This document shows positions 26,777-35,161 of a stretch of 59,138 bases of DNA, piece after piece (positions within the stretch are counted from its first letter, which is position 1; every line of letters begins with the position of its first letter). The stretch is from Desulfobaculum sp044987625 (GTDB lineage Bacteria > Desulfobacterota > Desulfovibrionia > Desulfovibrionales > Desulfovibrionaceae). The notes below the pieces were generated by a model. That model ran no database searches and had not been told where the DNA came from. It saw only the letters and a program-made list of their open reading frames with translations. The position numbers and the translations under genes are program-made. The DNA lies in NCBI RefSeq assembly GCF_044987625.1, contig NZ_JBJDSB010000008.1:1-59138 (forward strand), read 5' to 3'.

Positions 26777-27892
26777 ATGACGCACCATCTCCCCCCACAA
26801 TCGCAAGGCGTTCGCCTCTGGACCGACGAATTCGTCCCCCTGAAGGCGCGGGACATCGTCGCGCTGTTTGAGGACCTGAACCGTCAGGGTCTCCCTGTGC
26901 GGGACTACCTCGCAAGCTCCGTCCGTGTCGACGTCAACACAGCCGCCATCCTTATCTGGCTCACCACCAAGGTCTTCCCCCGCACGGGTTCTCTCGAAAC
27001 CATCAGGACCTACAGCTTCAATATCTGCGACGTTCTCAACGATTGTCGCGCGCGATTTGACGCCCTCTCCAGCGACGCCATCACCGCCTACCTCAGGCGG
27101 CAACGCAGCAAAGGCATCAGCGCGGGCACCGTGACCAACCGCCTGGCCACCCTCAAATCCATGCAGGCCTACTGGCTCAATGAGGGGTGGCTGAAGCGCA
27201 ACCCCGCCGCCAATATCCCAGCGCCAAAAGAGCACAAGCGCCCCGGGCATCATACGAAGGTTCTTGAGCTGGAAGAAATGCGACAGATTATGACGTGGAC
27301 AAAGGACAATAACGTCCCGTCCCGCGACGTGCTCCTTCTTAAAACACTCTGGTACACAGGCATTCGCGCGGCTGAGGCCGTCCGGCTGACATGGGGGGAC
27401 ATAAAGCGGCGGGGCAGCGCAGAGCGCGCCTATTCGCTGCTCGTTATCCGGGGCAAGGGCGCCAAGGAACGCGAGGTCTACGTTCCCGATCCGCTTATGG
27501 AAGCGCTCATGGATTACCGCTTTCACATCTTCCGTGTAGCCCCCTACAGCTCCGCACCGGGGCTTGCGGCGTTTCCTGTCTTTGGAAGCCGGAGACGCCG
27601 CGCTGGTGAGCTTATCTCGCCCATTACATCCAAACACGTCTGGCGCATCGTCAAGCATATCGTGCACAGCGCGCTCGGTGACAACCTCCAAGGCCGCCGT
27701 ATCGGTCCGCACAGCTTCCGTCACACCAACCTCACCATGCTCCGGCAGCATGGCGCCTCCCTTGAGGACGTCTCCCGCCACGCCGGACACAGCGACATCA
27801 CCACTACACAAATCTACGACGAAAGCCCCTACCTGACGCCCCGGCACCCCGGCCGCGTCCTGAACGAGATCGACCTCAACACAAAGCCATAA
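26777..27892 (+). CDS. tyrosine recombinase/integrase
   Basis: A 371-residue site-specific recombinase. An N-terminal SAM-like core-binding domain (about 85-150) is followed by the catalytic domain with Arg197 (TGIRAAE), Lys227 (IRGKGAK), His312 and Arg315 (HSFRHT), His338 (HAGHSD) and the nucleophile Tyr347 (TQIYDE). All catalytic residues are present. The ATG has no clear ribosome binding site. It lies beside the CCGGAYA site pairs and a 28-base palindrome and may act on the local element or resolve replicon dimers. Confidence 0.92.
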   Translation: MTHHLPPQSQGVRLWTDEFVPLKARDIVALFEDLNRQGLPVRDYLASSVRVDVNTAAILIWLTTKVFPRTGSLETIRTYSFNICDVLNDCRARFDALSSDAITAYLRRQRSKGISAGTVTNRLATLKSMQAYWLNEGWLKRNPAANIPAPKEHKRPGHHTKVLELEEMRQIMTWTKDNNVPSRDVLLLKTLWYTGIRAAEAVRLTWGDIKRRGSAERAYSLLVIRGKGAKEREVYVPDPLMEALMDYRFHIFRVAPYSSAPGLAAFPVFGSRRRRAGELISPITSKHVWRIVKHIVHSALGDNLQGRRIGPHSFRHTNLTMLRQHGASLEDVSRHAGHSDITTTQIYDESPYLTPRHPGRVLNEIDLNTKP

Positions 27893-27901
27893 ATCCAAAC
27901 G

Positions 27902-27938
27902 AAACCAGCCCGCCGGGTCGAACCTGGCGGGCTGGTTT
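27902..27938. terminator. bidirectional intrinsic terminator
   Basis: A 13-bp stem AAACCAGCCCGCC/GGCGGGCTGGTTT with a short inner loop, between convergent recombinase and RarD genes. Confidence 0.9.
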
Positions 27939-27944
27939 GAATCA

Positions 27945-28886
27945 TTACGTTGAGCTGTGGGCATGCGCCGACTTTGGCGGATGCAGCCGGCGGCGATTCC
28001 TCCGGCGTTCCCTCATGCTGTCAAAGGTATAGAGGATGATGCCCGTCCACGTCAGGGCAAAAGTTTGCGCCGTGGAAAGGCTCAGCGTCTCATCGTACAG
28101 AAGGACGCCCATCAGAAAGATCAGCGTCGGCGACAGGTACTGAATGATGCCGAGGGTCGCCATACGCACATGCGGCGCGCCAAGGGCGAAAAGTAGCGTC
28201 GGCAAACCAGTAACAACGCCGGTGCCCATGATGAGCAGTACCGTCGGTGCATCGGCCCCGCCCCACACCTCAAAGCCTGTGGCTTTACGATACGCCAGAT
28301 ACGTGATGGCGAGTGGAAGCAGGGTAAAACTCTCCACCAACATGCTCGGCAGCGGCTTGGCCGTTACTTCGCGGCGGATAAGCCCATAAAACGCGAAGGA
28401 CGCCCCAATGATAAGCGCCATAACCGGCACGGTTCCAAGCGTGAAAAAGCTGGAAACCATCGCCAAACAGGGCAACACCACAGCAAGGCACTGGAGCACG
28501 GAGAGACGCTCACGCAAGATGAGACAGCCGAGGCCTATTGTCATAAGCGGCGTCAGAAAATCCCCAAGGCTCCCTTCCAGCACGCGGTTGGAATTCACCG
28601 CAATATAGAACGTCTGCGCATTCAGGGCGAACATCACCGAAGACAGGGCGAGGCGCACTGTGGTTTTGCGATCCTTCAGGATTGCCCGGACCTCGCCGAG
28701 ACGTCCCTGCAGAAGCAGCACGATAAAAGTGAACACAACAAGCCATATCAAACGGTGGGAAAGCACCGTGTAGATGTCAATATGGGACAAGCTTTTCCAA
28801 TAGGGAGCAAGAGTCCCCCAAATGAAGTACGCCCCGAGCAATGCGATAAAGCCCGTGGTCGCCTTCTTCGAATCTGTCTGAATCAT
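27945..28886 (-). CDS. rarD: RarD/EamA-family transporter
   Basis: About 313 residues with ten hydrophobic helices in two EamA repeats. The N-terminus KKATTGFIALLGAYFIWGTL and APYWKSL, and later IQYLSPTLIFLMGVLLY, fit the RarD group of drug/metabolite transporters. The start is set at the ATG giving MIQTDSKK, in line with RarD lengths; the frame continues upstream through a pair of CCGGAYA sites (28899-28915), which are better read as promoter elements. The substrate is unknown. Confidence 0.85.
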   Translation of the reverse strand: MIQTDSKKATTGFIALLGAYFIWGTLAPYWKSLSHIDIYTVLSHRLIWLVVFTFIVLLLQGRLGEVRAILKDRKTTVRLALSSVMFALNAQTFYIAVNSNRVLEGSLGDFLTPLMTIGLGCLILRERLSVLQCLAVVLPCLAMVSSFFTLGTVPVMALIIGASFAFYGLIRREVTAKPLPSMLVESFTLLPLAITYLAYRKATGFEVWGGADAPTVLLIMGTGVVTGLPTLLFALGAPHVRMATLGIIQYLSPTLIFLMGVLLYDETLSLSTAQTFALTWTGIILYTFDSMRERRRNRRRLHPPKSAHAHSST

Positions 28887-28898
28887 CGCTGTACCGTA

Positions 28899-28915
28899 CC
28901 GGACACAGTATCCGG
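28899..28915. promoter_or_regulatory. inverted pair of CCGGAYA sites upstream of rarD
   Basis: CCGGACACAGTATCCGG: a CCGGACA site and an inverted TATCCGG, with CCGG cores 13 bases apart, 13 to 29 bases upstream of the rarD ATG. This is the same motif and spacing as at 26067-26306 and 31034-31684. Confidence 0.6.
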
Positions 28916-29309
28916 CAACACTCCGTAACATGTGAATGGATGTCCCCAAGGCGGATTGGGGCGGCATGGAAAATAGACAGATTTCCCCCAATGTAAAGCT
29001 GTTTTTTTAGGAAAATGAATTTTCCATTTTAGCCAAGTATACCAGCATATTGATCGTGATCACCAGTTGCCGAAAAACAGACAAAAACACCACGTAATCG
29101 CAAAGTGGGAACCACTCAACGAGTGGCACCTGATTTGGCCTGAAAACGTACGCGTTCTCCGTCAAAAATGATGAGAATTCGGTGGCAGGTGGGAAAAGAA
29201 ATATCGACCATAAACAATGAGCGCAGCAGCTCTCGCATGCCCTCACAGTGAACGCACCGCCACCACGGGACACCCTCTCGTCAAAAAAAGGGGGGGGGGG
29301 AGCGGGGGT
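28916..29309. other. intergenic stretch downstream of corA
   Basis: Nearly 400 bases between rarD and the end of corA. It is AT-rich from about 28990 to 29200 and includes an A-run followed by an 11-base G-run (about 29281-29301). A 88-codon minus-strand frame (29007-29273) has no gene-like features. I see no terminator or RNA gene. Confidence 0.4.
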
Positions 29310-30374
29310 CTACAGCCACTTCCTATAGCGGAAATACACAAGCATCCCGGCGGCAACCGTGCCCATAATGCCCAGCAGAATAAAATAGCCATACCGGGTG
29401 TGCAGTTCGGGCATCACGTCGAAGTTCATGCCGTAGACTCCGGCAAGAAAGGACAGGGGAATGAAGATGGTGGAGAAGATGGTCAGGAATTTCATGATGT
29501 CATTCAGCCGGTTGCTCATAGCCATGTTGTAAGCGGCCAAATGGTCGCCCAGCATCTCACGGTAGACCTCCACCACGTCCACGGTCTGCTCCGCCATGTC
29601 GCGCAGATCGCGCAGATAGGGGGTGACGGATTCCGGGATAAGGTCGCTGTCGCTGCGCAGCATTCTGAGCACGACCTCGCGCGCCGGGCGCACAGCCTTG
29701 CGGACATAGGCCATCTCACGCCGGGCGGCTGTCAGCGTCTCCAGAAGCTCCGGACCGGGATCGCTGAGGACGTCGTCTTCAAGGTCTTCAATGCGTTCGC
29801 CAAGGGTCTCCACCACCCTCAGCGCATGTTCAAACACACAGTCGAGGAGAGCGTACAACAGGTATGCAGGCCCAAGACGCCGCAAGCGGCCAGAAGGCCT
29901 ACGGATGCGGTCCCGCACAGGTTCGAAAATGGTTCCGGGCCGCTCTTGAAACGTCAGCACACACGTTGGGGTCAACACGGCGCTGAGCTGCTCCGCCCGC
30001 ACGGTGACGCCGTCCTCAGCCAGGGAGAGCATCTTAAGCGACACAAAAAGCACATCCGGAAAGGCCTCAAAGACCGGGCGCTGCCCCGTATTGGCAATGT
30101 CCTCAAGGACGAGAGACGGAATGGCAAAAGCCTCTCCCATCTCGCGAAGGAGCTGCGCGTCATGAACGCCATCCACATTGACCCAGCTGGTTGAGCTCAG
30201 ACCGCAATAGTGCGCCAACTCGTCAGAGCGTTCAGGAGCGGCCTCGCGGAGACCTTCCGTGTCAAAATCCATCACCCGAAGGCGCGGCGTCTCAATCTTG
30301 CGTTCACCCACGAAAACAATAGCGCCGGGAGATTGTCCCGCCTTATGTCGCCGTTTTTTGAGAAACCGTGCCAT
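29310..30374 (-). CDS. corA: CorA-family magnesium/divalent metal transporter
   Basis: A 354-residue CorA protein. A large cytoplasmic N-terminal domain is followed by two C-terminal membrane helices, the first ending in the diagnostic YGMNFDVMPEL (GMN motif) and a short periplasmic loop (ELHTRYGY). The long helix before it has the usual MSNRLNDIMKFLTIFSTIF. AAGGAG lies five bases before the ATG. A housekeeping ion channel next to the ParA cassette; no functional link is suggested. Confidence 0.93.
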   Translation of the reverse strand: MARFLKKRRHKAGQSPGAIVFVGERKIETPRLRVMDFDTEGLREAAPERSDELAHYCGLSSTSWVNVDGVHDAQLLREMGEAFAIPSLVLEDIANTGQRPVFEAFPDVLFVSLKMLSLAEDGVTVRAEQLSAVLTPTCVLTFQERPGTIFEPVRDRIRRPSGRLRRLGPAYLLYALLDCVFEHALRVVETLGERIEDLEDDVLSDPGPELLETLTAARREMAYVRKAVRPAREVVLRMLRSDSDLIPESVTPYLRDLRDMAEQTVDVVEVYREMLGDHLAAYNMAMSNRLNDIMKFLTIFSTIFIPLSFLAGVYGMNFDVMPELHTRYGYFILLGIMGTVAAGMLVYFRYRKWL

Positions 30375-30418
30375 GCGTGCTCCTTGTTGCGGCTCAAGGC
30401 CCTACCACGTACTCTGGC

Positions 30419-31927
30419 TTAATCTTTCATGATGCGCTTGTACTCGCGTAAAATCCAAGGCTCTTGCGGTATGGATCCGCCTCCGGGCTGGCGCTTGAGG
30501 ATGTTTTTCTGGTCCTCTTCGGGCAACTGCCGATACCACTCCATAGCCGTAGCCATGGCATCCTGCTTTTCGACCTGCTCGGCGGCTTTGCGATACTTGG
30601 CAATGCGCTGGGCTTCTTCGGCCTGCTCACGGGCGTATTGCTCCTGTGGGCTTTCGTAGCCTTCAGGGCGTGCATAGTACCCTGTCTTTTTGAGGGCTCC
30701 AAAAAGCCACGCCACGGGATTGGCTACGGTCGTCCCGCTTTTGTCCGAGAGTTGTCCTTTGGTGGACAATTCCCATTCCGCGTGATTGAGCGCTTGCCGT
30801 AAGGGGGCAAAGTCGATGCCTCGGCCTTCAAAGACTTGCCTAAGCTGACGCATCTGGTTTCGGGTCCACCCTGCCTTAGCGAGGTGAGGCCATGCGGCCG
30901 CGATCGTGTCAGAGCTCATCCCCCATGTGGTCGCGCTCTCTTTTTCCTCTAGGCTTTCTTCTGGCTTTTTCCTCTGCAAGTAAGTTTCTTTCTTACTTAC
31001 TAATAGAGGGGAATTGGAAGAGCGGACACCTTGTCCGGTTATGTGTCCGGTTTGGTATCCGGTATCGTCATGTTTTGGTGTGTCCGGTATGTTGCCCGAT
31101 AGCGTGCCCGGTACAGGGTCCGCAGACATGGTTTTCATAAACTCGGCGCAGAGGGGCTTGTCCAGCCTGATCTGGATGCCGGAGCGCTTGGTGCTCTGGA
31201 GTTTTGTCAGCACACCCTTCTTTTCCAGCGCAGTGATGGAGTGCCGGATATAGTCATAGTTGGTGGCGAAATGCTTGGCGATGGCGCTGAGCGTTACGGT
31301 GATAATGCTGTCGCCTTTCTCTTTGGATATGGCGATAAGCAGGCGCAGAATTTCAGCGCGTTTGCCGGAAATACGCAGGCGCTGATGCGGTTCGAACATG
31401 GCCAGAAGCGAGGAGGAATCCTGTTCGGGATATGTGTCCGGTGTGGCGTCCGGATTAGTGTCCTGTTGGGTGTCCTTTATTGTGTCCGGTGTGTGTGCCC
31501 GGTAGGTCTCTTTGGGGGTGTCCGGTGTTGTGTCCGGATTGCTGTCCGTATGCGATACCGGACTGTCCTGAGGACACACCGGATACTGTCCGGTTTTTTC
31601 TCCGGATACTGTCCGGTCACCTGTCCGGTTTGTATCCGGTGTTGAATCCGGACTGTCCGGTATGGTGTCCGGATGTGTGTCCGGTGTCGTTGGCGCCGCT
31701 TCAGCGGCCGGGGTTGGGGTAGCGTCTGTGGCGTCCTCCGAAATATCGTGGGTAAACTTCTGGTACGGATTGTCCTCAAGGTCCGCCAAGAGCTGGGCGG
31801 CCATGGGGTCTTCTTTGGGCGAAGTCTTCTTGCGCTTGGCGGAGCGCTGGGCGCTCTTCGCCTTTTCCTGCGCGGCGACTTCCTTCGCCTGCTTGATCAT
31901 ATCGGAGTAGGAGGAGCCTGCGGCCAT
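30419..31927 (-). CDS. winged-helix DNA-binding partner of ParA, with a DNA-site array in its coding sequence
   Basis: A 502-residue protein that I cannot assign to a named family. Residues 1-60 are basic and helical. Residues about 80-165 are low complexity (repeated PDT, TGD, TGQ). Residues about 180-255 look like a winged helix (RAEILRLLIAISKEKGD, then SAIAKHFATNYDYIRHSITAL and a basic wing). Residues about 325-420 include WTRNQMRQLRQVFEGRG and NPVAWLFGALKKTGYYA, reminiscent of plasmid replication or partition proteins. It starts 3 bases after parA with AGGAG upstream, so the two are coupled. A ParB-like or replication adaptor role is inferred. The low-complexity part coincides with a CCGGAYA repeat array that seems selected as DNA. 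Confidence 0.72.
   Translation of the reverse strand: MAAGSSYSDMIKQAKEVAAQEKAKSAQRSAKRKKTSPKEDPMAAQLLADLEDNPYQKFTHDISEDATDATPTPAAEAAPTTPDTHPDTIPDSPDSTPDTNRTGDRTVSGEKTGQYPVCPQDSPVSHTDSNPDTTPDTPKETYRAHTPDTIKDTQQDTNPDATPDTYPEQDSSSLLAMFEPHQRLRISGKRAEILRLLIAISKEKGDSIITVTLSAIAKHFATNYDYIRHSITALEKKGVLTKLQSTKRSGIQIRLDKPLCAEFMKTMSADPVPGTLSGNIPDTPKHDDTGYQTGHITGQGVRSSNSPLLVSKKETYLQRKKPEESLEEKESATTWGMSSDTIAAAWPHLAKAGWTRNQMRQLRQVFEGRGIDFAPLRQALNHAEWELSTKGQLSDKSGTTVANPVAWLFGALKKTGYYARPEGYESPQEQYAREQAEEAQRIAKYRKAAEQVEKQDAMATAMEWYRQLPEEDQKNILKRQPGGGSIPQEPWILREYKRIMKD
31034..31087. repeat. short CCGGAYA array, 12-bp register
   Basis: TCCGG at 31034, 31046, 31058 and 31083 (steps 12, 12 and 25), inside codons about 280-298 of the winged-helix gene. 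The encoded peptide switches frame along the array (IPDTP, DDTGY, QTGH, ITGQ). Confidence 0.75.
31437..31684. repeat. long CCGGAYA array, about 22 units at about 12-bp period
   Basis: Core starts (TCCGG unless marked): 31437, 31449, 31461 (TCCTG), 31473 (TCCTT), 31485, 31498 (CCCGG), 31521, 31533, 31545 (TCCGT), 31557 (ACCGG), 31566 (TCCTG), 31578 (ACCGG), 31589, 31601, 31612, 31624, 31635, 31647, 31656, 31668, 31680. Most steps are 11 to 12 bases. The unit is roughly TGTCCGGTGTNN. It overlaps codons about 80-165 of the winged-helix gene. Confidence 0.85.
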
Positions 31928-31930
31928 GGG

Positions 31931-32740
31931 TTACTCCTGCGCGCGTTGGAGTATTTCTTTGGTGACGGCCTGGTAGTCCGCCGCACCGTTGGACTTGGGG
32001 TCGTCGTCAAAAATGGTCTTCTGCCGCGAGGTGGCGCGATTGATGGCCGTGTTGTTGCGGATGGCGGCGTCGAAGATGGCGTCGCGGAAAAAGGTGGATA
32101 TGGCGGTGCTCATGGACTCGGATAGCTTGGTACGCTTGTCGATCATGGTGATGAGCGAGCCGATGATATCCAGATCGGGATTGAAGGACTCCTTAATGAA
32201 GTCGATATGGCTCAGCAGCTGCTGCATGCCTTTAAGGGCGAACCAGTCCTCGGACTTGACCGGGATAAGGTAAAAGTCGCTGGCGGCAAGGGCGTTGTTG
32301 AGGGCAACGTTGATATTTGGCGGGCAGTCGATAAGGATGTAGTCGTACTGCTCGTGCACCTCGGGCGTAAGCTTGGTTTTGAGGGCGATGAAGGCGTTTT
32401 TGGCTTCCACGCCGCCGCTGTCCAGTCCGAACATGTCCATATTACTTGGCACGAGGGAGAGGCGAGGGTAATCACTCTTTTCAGACTGGCGCGGATATTT
32501 GGTGGGGAAAATGCACAGCCCCATCTCGGTTTTTTCGTCCCGGATGATGTTGGCAAATGTCAGCGGGTAGTCAAAGGGCGACATGGTGCCAAGGATCAGC
32601 GTGGCATTGTGCTGAGGGTCGGTGTCGATAACCAGAACACGCTTGCCGTGGTATTTTGCCAAGCAATGCGCGATGTTAATGACGCTCGTCGTTTTGGCGA
32701 CGCCGCCCTTTTGGTTGCAGAACGAGATTACGGTGGCCAT
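31931..32740 (-). CDS. parA: ParA-family partition ATPase
   Basis: A 269-residue deviant Walker ATPase. The N-terminus has the signature lysine in KGGVAKTT, followed by RVLVIDTDPQHNATL and YDYILIDCPPNINV. It lacks an N-terminal DNA-binding domain, like the small type Ib plasmid ParA proteins. It is the first gene of a two-gene unit with the winged-helix protein. It is predicted to form ATP-dependent gradients on nucleoid DNA to position a replicon or element, guided by the partner bound to a centromere-like array. Confidence 0.92.
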   Translation of the reverse strand: MATVISFCNQKGGVAKTTSVINIAHCLAKYHGKRVLVIDTDPQHNATLILGTMSPFDYPLTFANIIRDEKTEMGLCIFPTKYPRQSEKSDYPRLSLVPSNMDMFGLDSGGVEAKNAFIALKTKLTPEVHEQYDYILIDCPPNINVALNNALAASDFYLIPVKSEDWFALKGMQQLLSHIDFIKESFNPDLDIIGSLITMIDKRTKLSESMSTAISTFFRDAIFDAAIRNNTAINRATSRQKTIFDDDPKSNGAADYQAVTKEILQRAQE

Positions 32741-33277
32741 GCAGGAATTCCTCTCTTTTAGGATTGATACGGATATGTTCCCCTAAAAAGGGTGAAAGTC
32801 AAGGGCTATGCTTTGTCTTGTCAAGCGGTTTTTTGCATGGCGCTATCTTTTCCTCATCATGGTGAAGAAGGGTGGGGCAACTCTCCCCGGTTTGAAGAGT
32901 CAGTGATTTCGGGGTGTTACATTTGGCTTTCCGGTACGTGATATCCGTATGCATTGAATTTGGGGAAGAATTGCGCGGCGAGCAAAGCGGCCAGAATTTT
33001 TCCCGGAAGTCCTCTACTGTAGGGCTAAGGTGGTGCTTTTGCGCTCTTTCGGGTGGAGCCTCCCTTTGCGGGGAGGCAGGGCAAGCCTACAGGCTGAGGC
33101 GTAGCCGTGGTGCACATGTGCCATATGCCACCAATTGGCCAAAAAAAGGGGCAACTGAGGACACGGGAGAGGCCCCCCGCGCGGCGGAGCAAAAGACGGC
33201 GCGATACGGCCGCGGGGAAGGCGTGTTGGCGCACCAGGAAGGCCCATGTTTTGCAGAGATTCCGAGCAGGAGGCTTT
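32741..33277. other. gene-free stretch between parA (-) and lplA (+)
   Basis: About 540 bases. No gene or CCGGAYA site was found. It holds a short GC-rich hairpin (GCCTCCC/GGGAGGC, 33057-33076). The parA promoter should lie at the left, where CCCCTAAAAAGGG and other AT-rich sequence occurs. Confidence 0.45.
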
Positions 33278-34252
33278 ATGCGATATATTATGAATAGGTC
33301 CACAGATCCGGCGTATAATCTGGCGGCTGAAGAGTGGCTGCTCATGAACACGCAGGATGAAGTGTTCATGTTGTGGCGCAACGCCCCTGCGGTGATTGTG
33401 GGGCGCAACCAGAATACGCTGGCGCAGATTGATGAAGATTTTGTCCGTGAGCGAGACATTCCCGTGGTGCGGCGTCTCTCTGGCGGCGGGGCCGTGTTCC
33501 ATGACCTCGGGAATATCAACTTTACCTTCATCTCCAACGACGCCGGGGGCGGGGCGCTGGATTTCCTGCGGTTTACCACGCCCATTGTCGACGCGCTGGG
33601 GCGCATGGGCGTCACATGTTCCTTTGACGGACGAAATGATCTGGTCATTGATGGCCGCAAGGTTTCGGGGAATGCGCAGCACATTGCCGGAGGGCGCGTG
33701 CTCCACCACGGCACTTTGCTGTTCTCCGCGGATATGACGGATATTTCGGGGGCGCTGCGCGTGGATCCCGAAAAGTATAAGGACAAGGCCGTCAAGAGCG
33801 TGCGAAAGCGCGTCACCAATATCGCCGACCACCTGCCAGAATCCATGGACGTGGAAACGTGTATGGCCCGCATTATGGCCGATGTCTCCGGCGGCGCGCA
33901 GGATGCCGCGACCTTTGCCGATGCGGAAGTGCGGGCCATTGAGGCCCTTGCGGACTCGCGGTACCGAACCTGGGACTGGAACTTTGGCTCCTCGCCAAAA
34001 TACGGCTTCAGCCGGACGACCAGAACCCCCGGCGGGGTGGTGGAGGCGCATGTGGATGTCCAGTCCGGCGTCATCCGCCGCATTCGGCTGTTTGGAGAAT
34101 ATTTCGGAACCCGTGACGTCGGTCACCTTGAGGCCGAGCTCACGGGATGCCGCCACGACCGCGGTGAGCTGGCGAAGGTTTTGGACGGCGTTCCGCTGGA
34201 GCAGTACATGCTTGGGGTGGACCGGGACACCCTTGTCGGCTGTCTGTTTTAA
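33278..34252 (+). CDS. lplA: lipoate-protein ligase A
   Basis: A 324-residue ligase. It has the lipoate-binding motif RRLSGGGAVFHDLGNINFTF, the lysine-containing DLVIDGRKVSGNAQ, and a C-terminal accessory domain (SPKYGFSRTTRTPGGVVEAH). The start ATG has GCAGGAGG seven bases upstream; the longer frame is not supported. It activates free lipoate with ATP and attaches it to E2 or GcvH lysines. The nearby AcoC-type E2 (39519-40871) is an obvious client. Confidence 0.93.
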   Translation: MRYIMNRSTDPAYNLAAEEWLLMNTQDEVFMLWRNAPAVIVGRNQNTLAQIDEDFVRERDIPVVRRLSGGGAVFHDLGNINFTFISNDAGGGALDFLRFTTPIVDALGRMGVTCSFDGRNDLVIDGRKVSGNAQHIAGGRVLHHGTLLFSADMTDISGALRVDPEKYKDKAVKSVRKRVTNIADHLPESMDVETCMARIMADVSGGAQDAATFADAEVRAIEALADSRYRTWDWNFGSSPKYGFSRTTRTPGGVVEAHVDVQSGVIRRIRLFGEYFGTRDVGHLEAELTGCRHDRGELAKVLDGVPLEQYMLGVDRDTLVGCLF

Positions 34253-34302
34253 CCCGCGCTGTTTCCTATGCATTGCGGCCCGCACACTCCCGAATGCATC
34301 AC

Positions 34303-34345
34303 CGCCCGCCTCCGCGCCACACTCGGCGTAGGGGCGGGCGTTTTT
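34303..34345 (+). terminator. intrinsic terminator after lplA
   Basis: Stem CGCCCGCC/GGCGGGCG with an inner GC helix, followed by TTTTT. Confidence 0.8.
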
Positions 34346-34530
34346 CGTTGACGGGGTGCACAGAGCCGTTCCCCCTGCTGGCCGCGAAATTTCTGGACGC
34401 TACCGCAAGTTGCCGGGTGTTCCATTCTGGAGCATTGTTCGCCTTCAGGACACCGCCGAGCAGGGGCGGGAATATCCGTATTCAATGCATAACCAACTGA
34501 ATATATGGTATAAATTGCAACATTCCTCCG

Positions 34531-34547
34531 CGGGCACGCTCCTTGCT
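34531..34547 (+). promoter_or_regulatory. sigma54 promoter for the CMD-family gene
   Basis: CGGGCACGCTCCTTGCT matches TGGCACG-N4-TTGCW at nearly every position with the invariant GG-N10-GC spacing. It lies 43 bases upstream of the ATG at 34590. Confidence 0.72.
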
Positions 34548-34589
34548 CATTGTGAGTAAAGGCATGACATCAAACCCTAGGAGGATAGT

Positions 34590-34916
34590 ATGGACGCGGC
34601 AGAAAAGGCAGCGATGACGCTGGCGAAAATGCAGAAGGATGCTGGCAATGTGTTTCCGAAGTACCTTGAGTTCACCAAGGAAATCAGCCAGTTCAGCTCC
34701 ATAGACCACAAGACCCAGGAACTCATTCACGTGGCGTGCTCCATGATGTCGCAGTGCGAGATGTGCATCTCCCTGCATATTCAGGGCGCGGCCAGCAACG
34801 GCGCCACCAAGGAAGAAATTATGCAGGCGGCCATGCTTGCCATTTCCATGGGCGGTTCGCCCAAGGTCATGTACATGAAGTACGTCTTTGAGGAACTGGA
34901 AGACCTGTTCGACTAG
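34590..34916 (+). CDS. carboxymuconolactone decarboxylase/AhpD-family protein
   Basis: A 108-residue, all-helical protein with the AhpD-type motif: Glu44, then Cys56-x-x-Cys59 and His63 (QCEMCISLH). The redox-active cysteine pair suggests a small peroxidase or thiol reductant rather than a decarboxylase. AGGAGG lies just upstream of the ATG. It is monocistronic, between a sigma54 promoter and a hairpin, so it is switched on by some enhancer-binding protein, possibly the AcoR-like one nearby. Confidence 0.87.
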   Translation: MDAAEKAAMTLAKMQKDAGNVFPKYLEFTKEISQFSSIDHKTQELIHVACSMMSQCEMCISLHIQGAASNGATKEEIMQAAMLAISMGGSPKVMYMKYVFEELEDLFD

Positions 34917-35066
34917 CGCCCCATAAGCCCTCCTCCAGCAGAATGCGTTGTCGCATTCACGGGCGGGCGCGCCAACTGCCCACAACAGGCGCGCCCGCCC
35001 CGGACCACACGCTTGGCCGGCCGGACACCTTCTGTGAGCTCTTCTCGAATGCGTGAGGCACAGCAC

Positions 35067-35100
35067 ACTTCCGGACCCGTGGGACAGCGGGTCCGGAAGT
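35067..35100. terminator. strong hairpin after the CMD gene
   Basis: A 13-bp perfect stem ACTTCCGGACCCG/CGGGTCCGGAAGT with an 8-base loop. It has no T-run, so it may stabilise mRNA ends rather than terminate by itself. Confidence 0.6.
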
Positions 35101-35161
35101 CTTGCGTTGTGGGCCCGTGTCTCTGTACAGATGGCGGAGACAAGACCCTCAGGAGGAATCC

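Noticed and set aside
29007..29273. 88-codon minus-strand frame near the G-run
   Set aside because: No ribosome binding site, no recognisable features and AT-rich intergenic composition.
31437..31684. CRISPR array
   Set aside because: The repeat unit is about 12 bases with no spacers of constant length; it is a short tandem motif inside a coding sequence.
33014..34285. Long minus-strand open frames opposite lplA
   Set aside because: No recognisable domain; lplA on the plus strand has its motifs and a good ribosome binding site.
35008..35026. Single CCGGACAC sequence near 35015
   Set aside because: It has no partner at 12-13 bases, unlike the pairs in the recombinase-ParA region, so it is probably chance.
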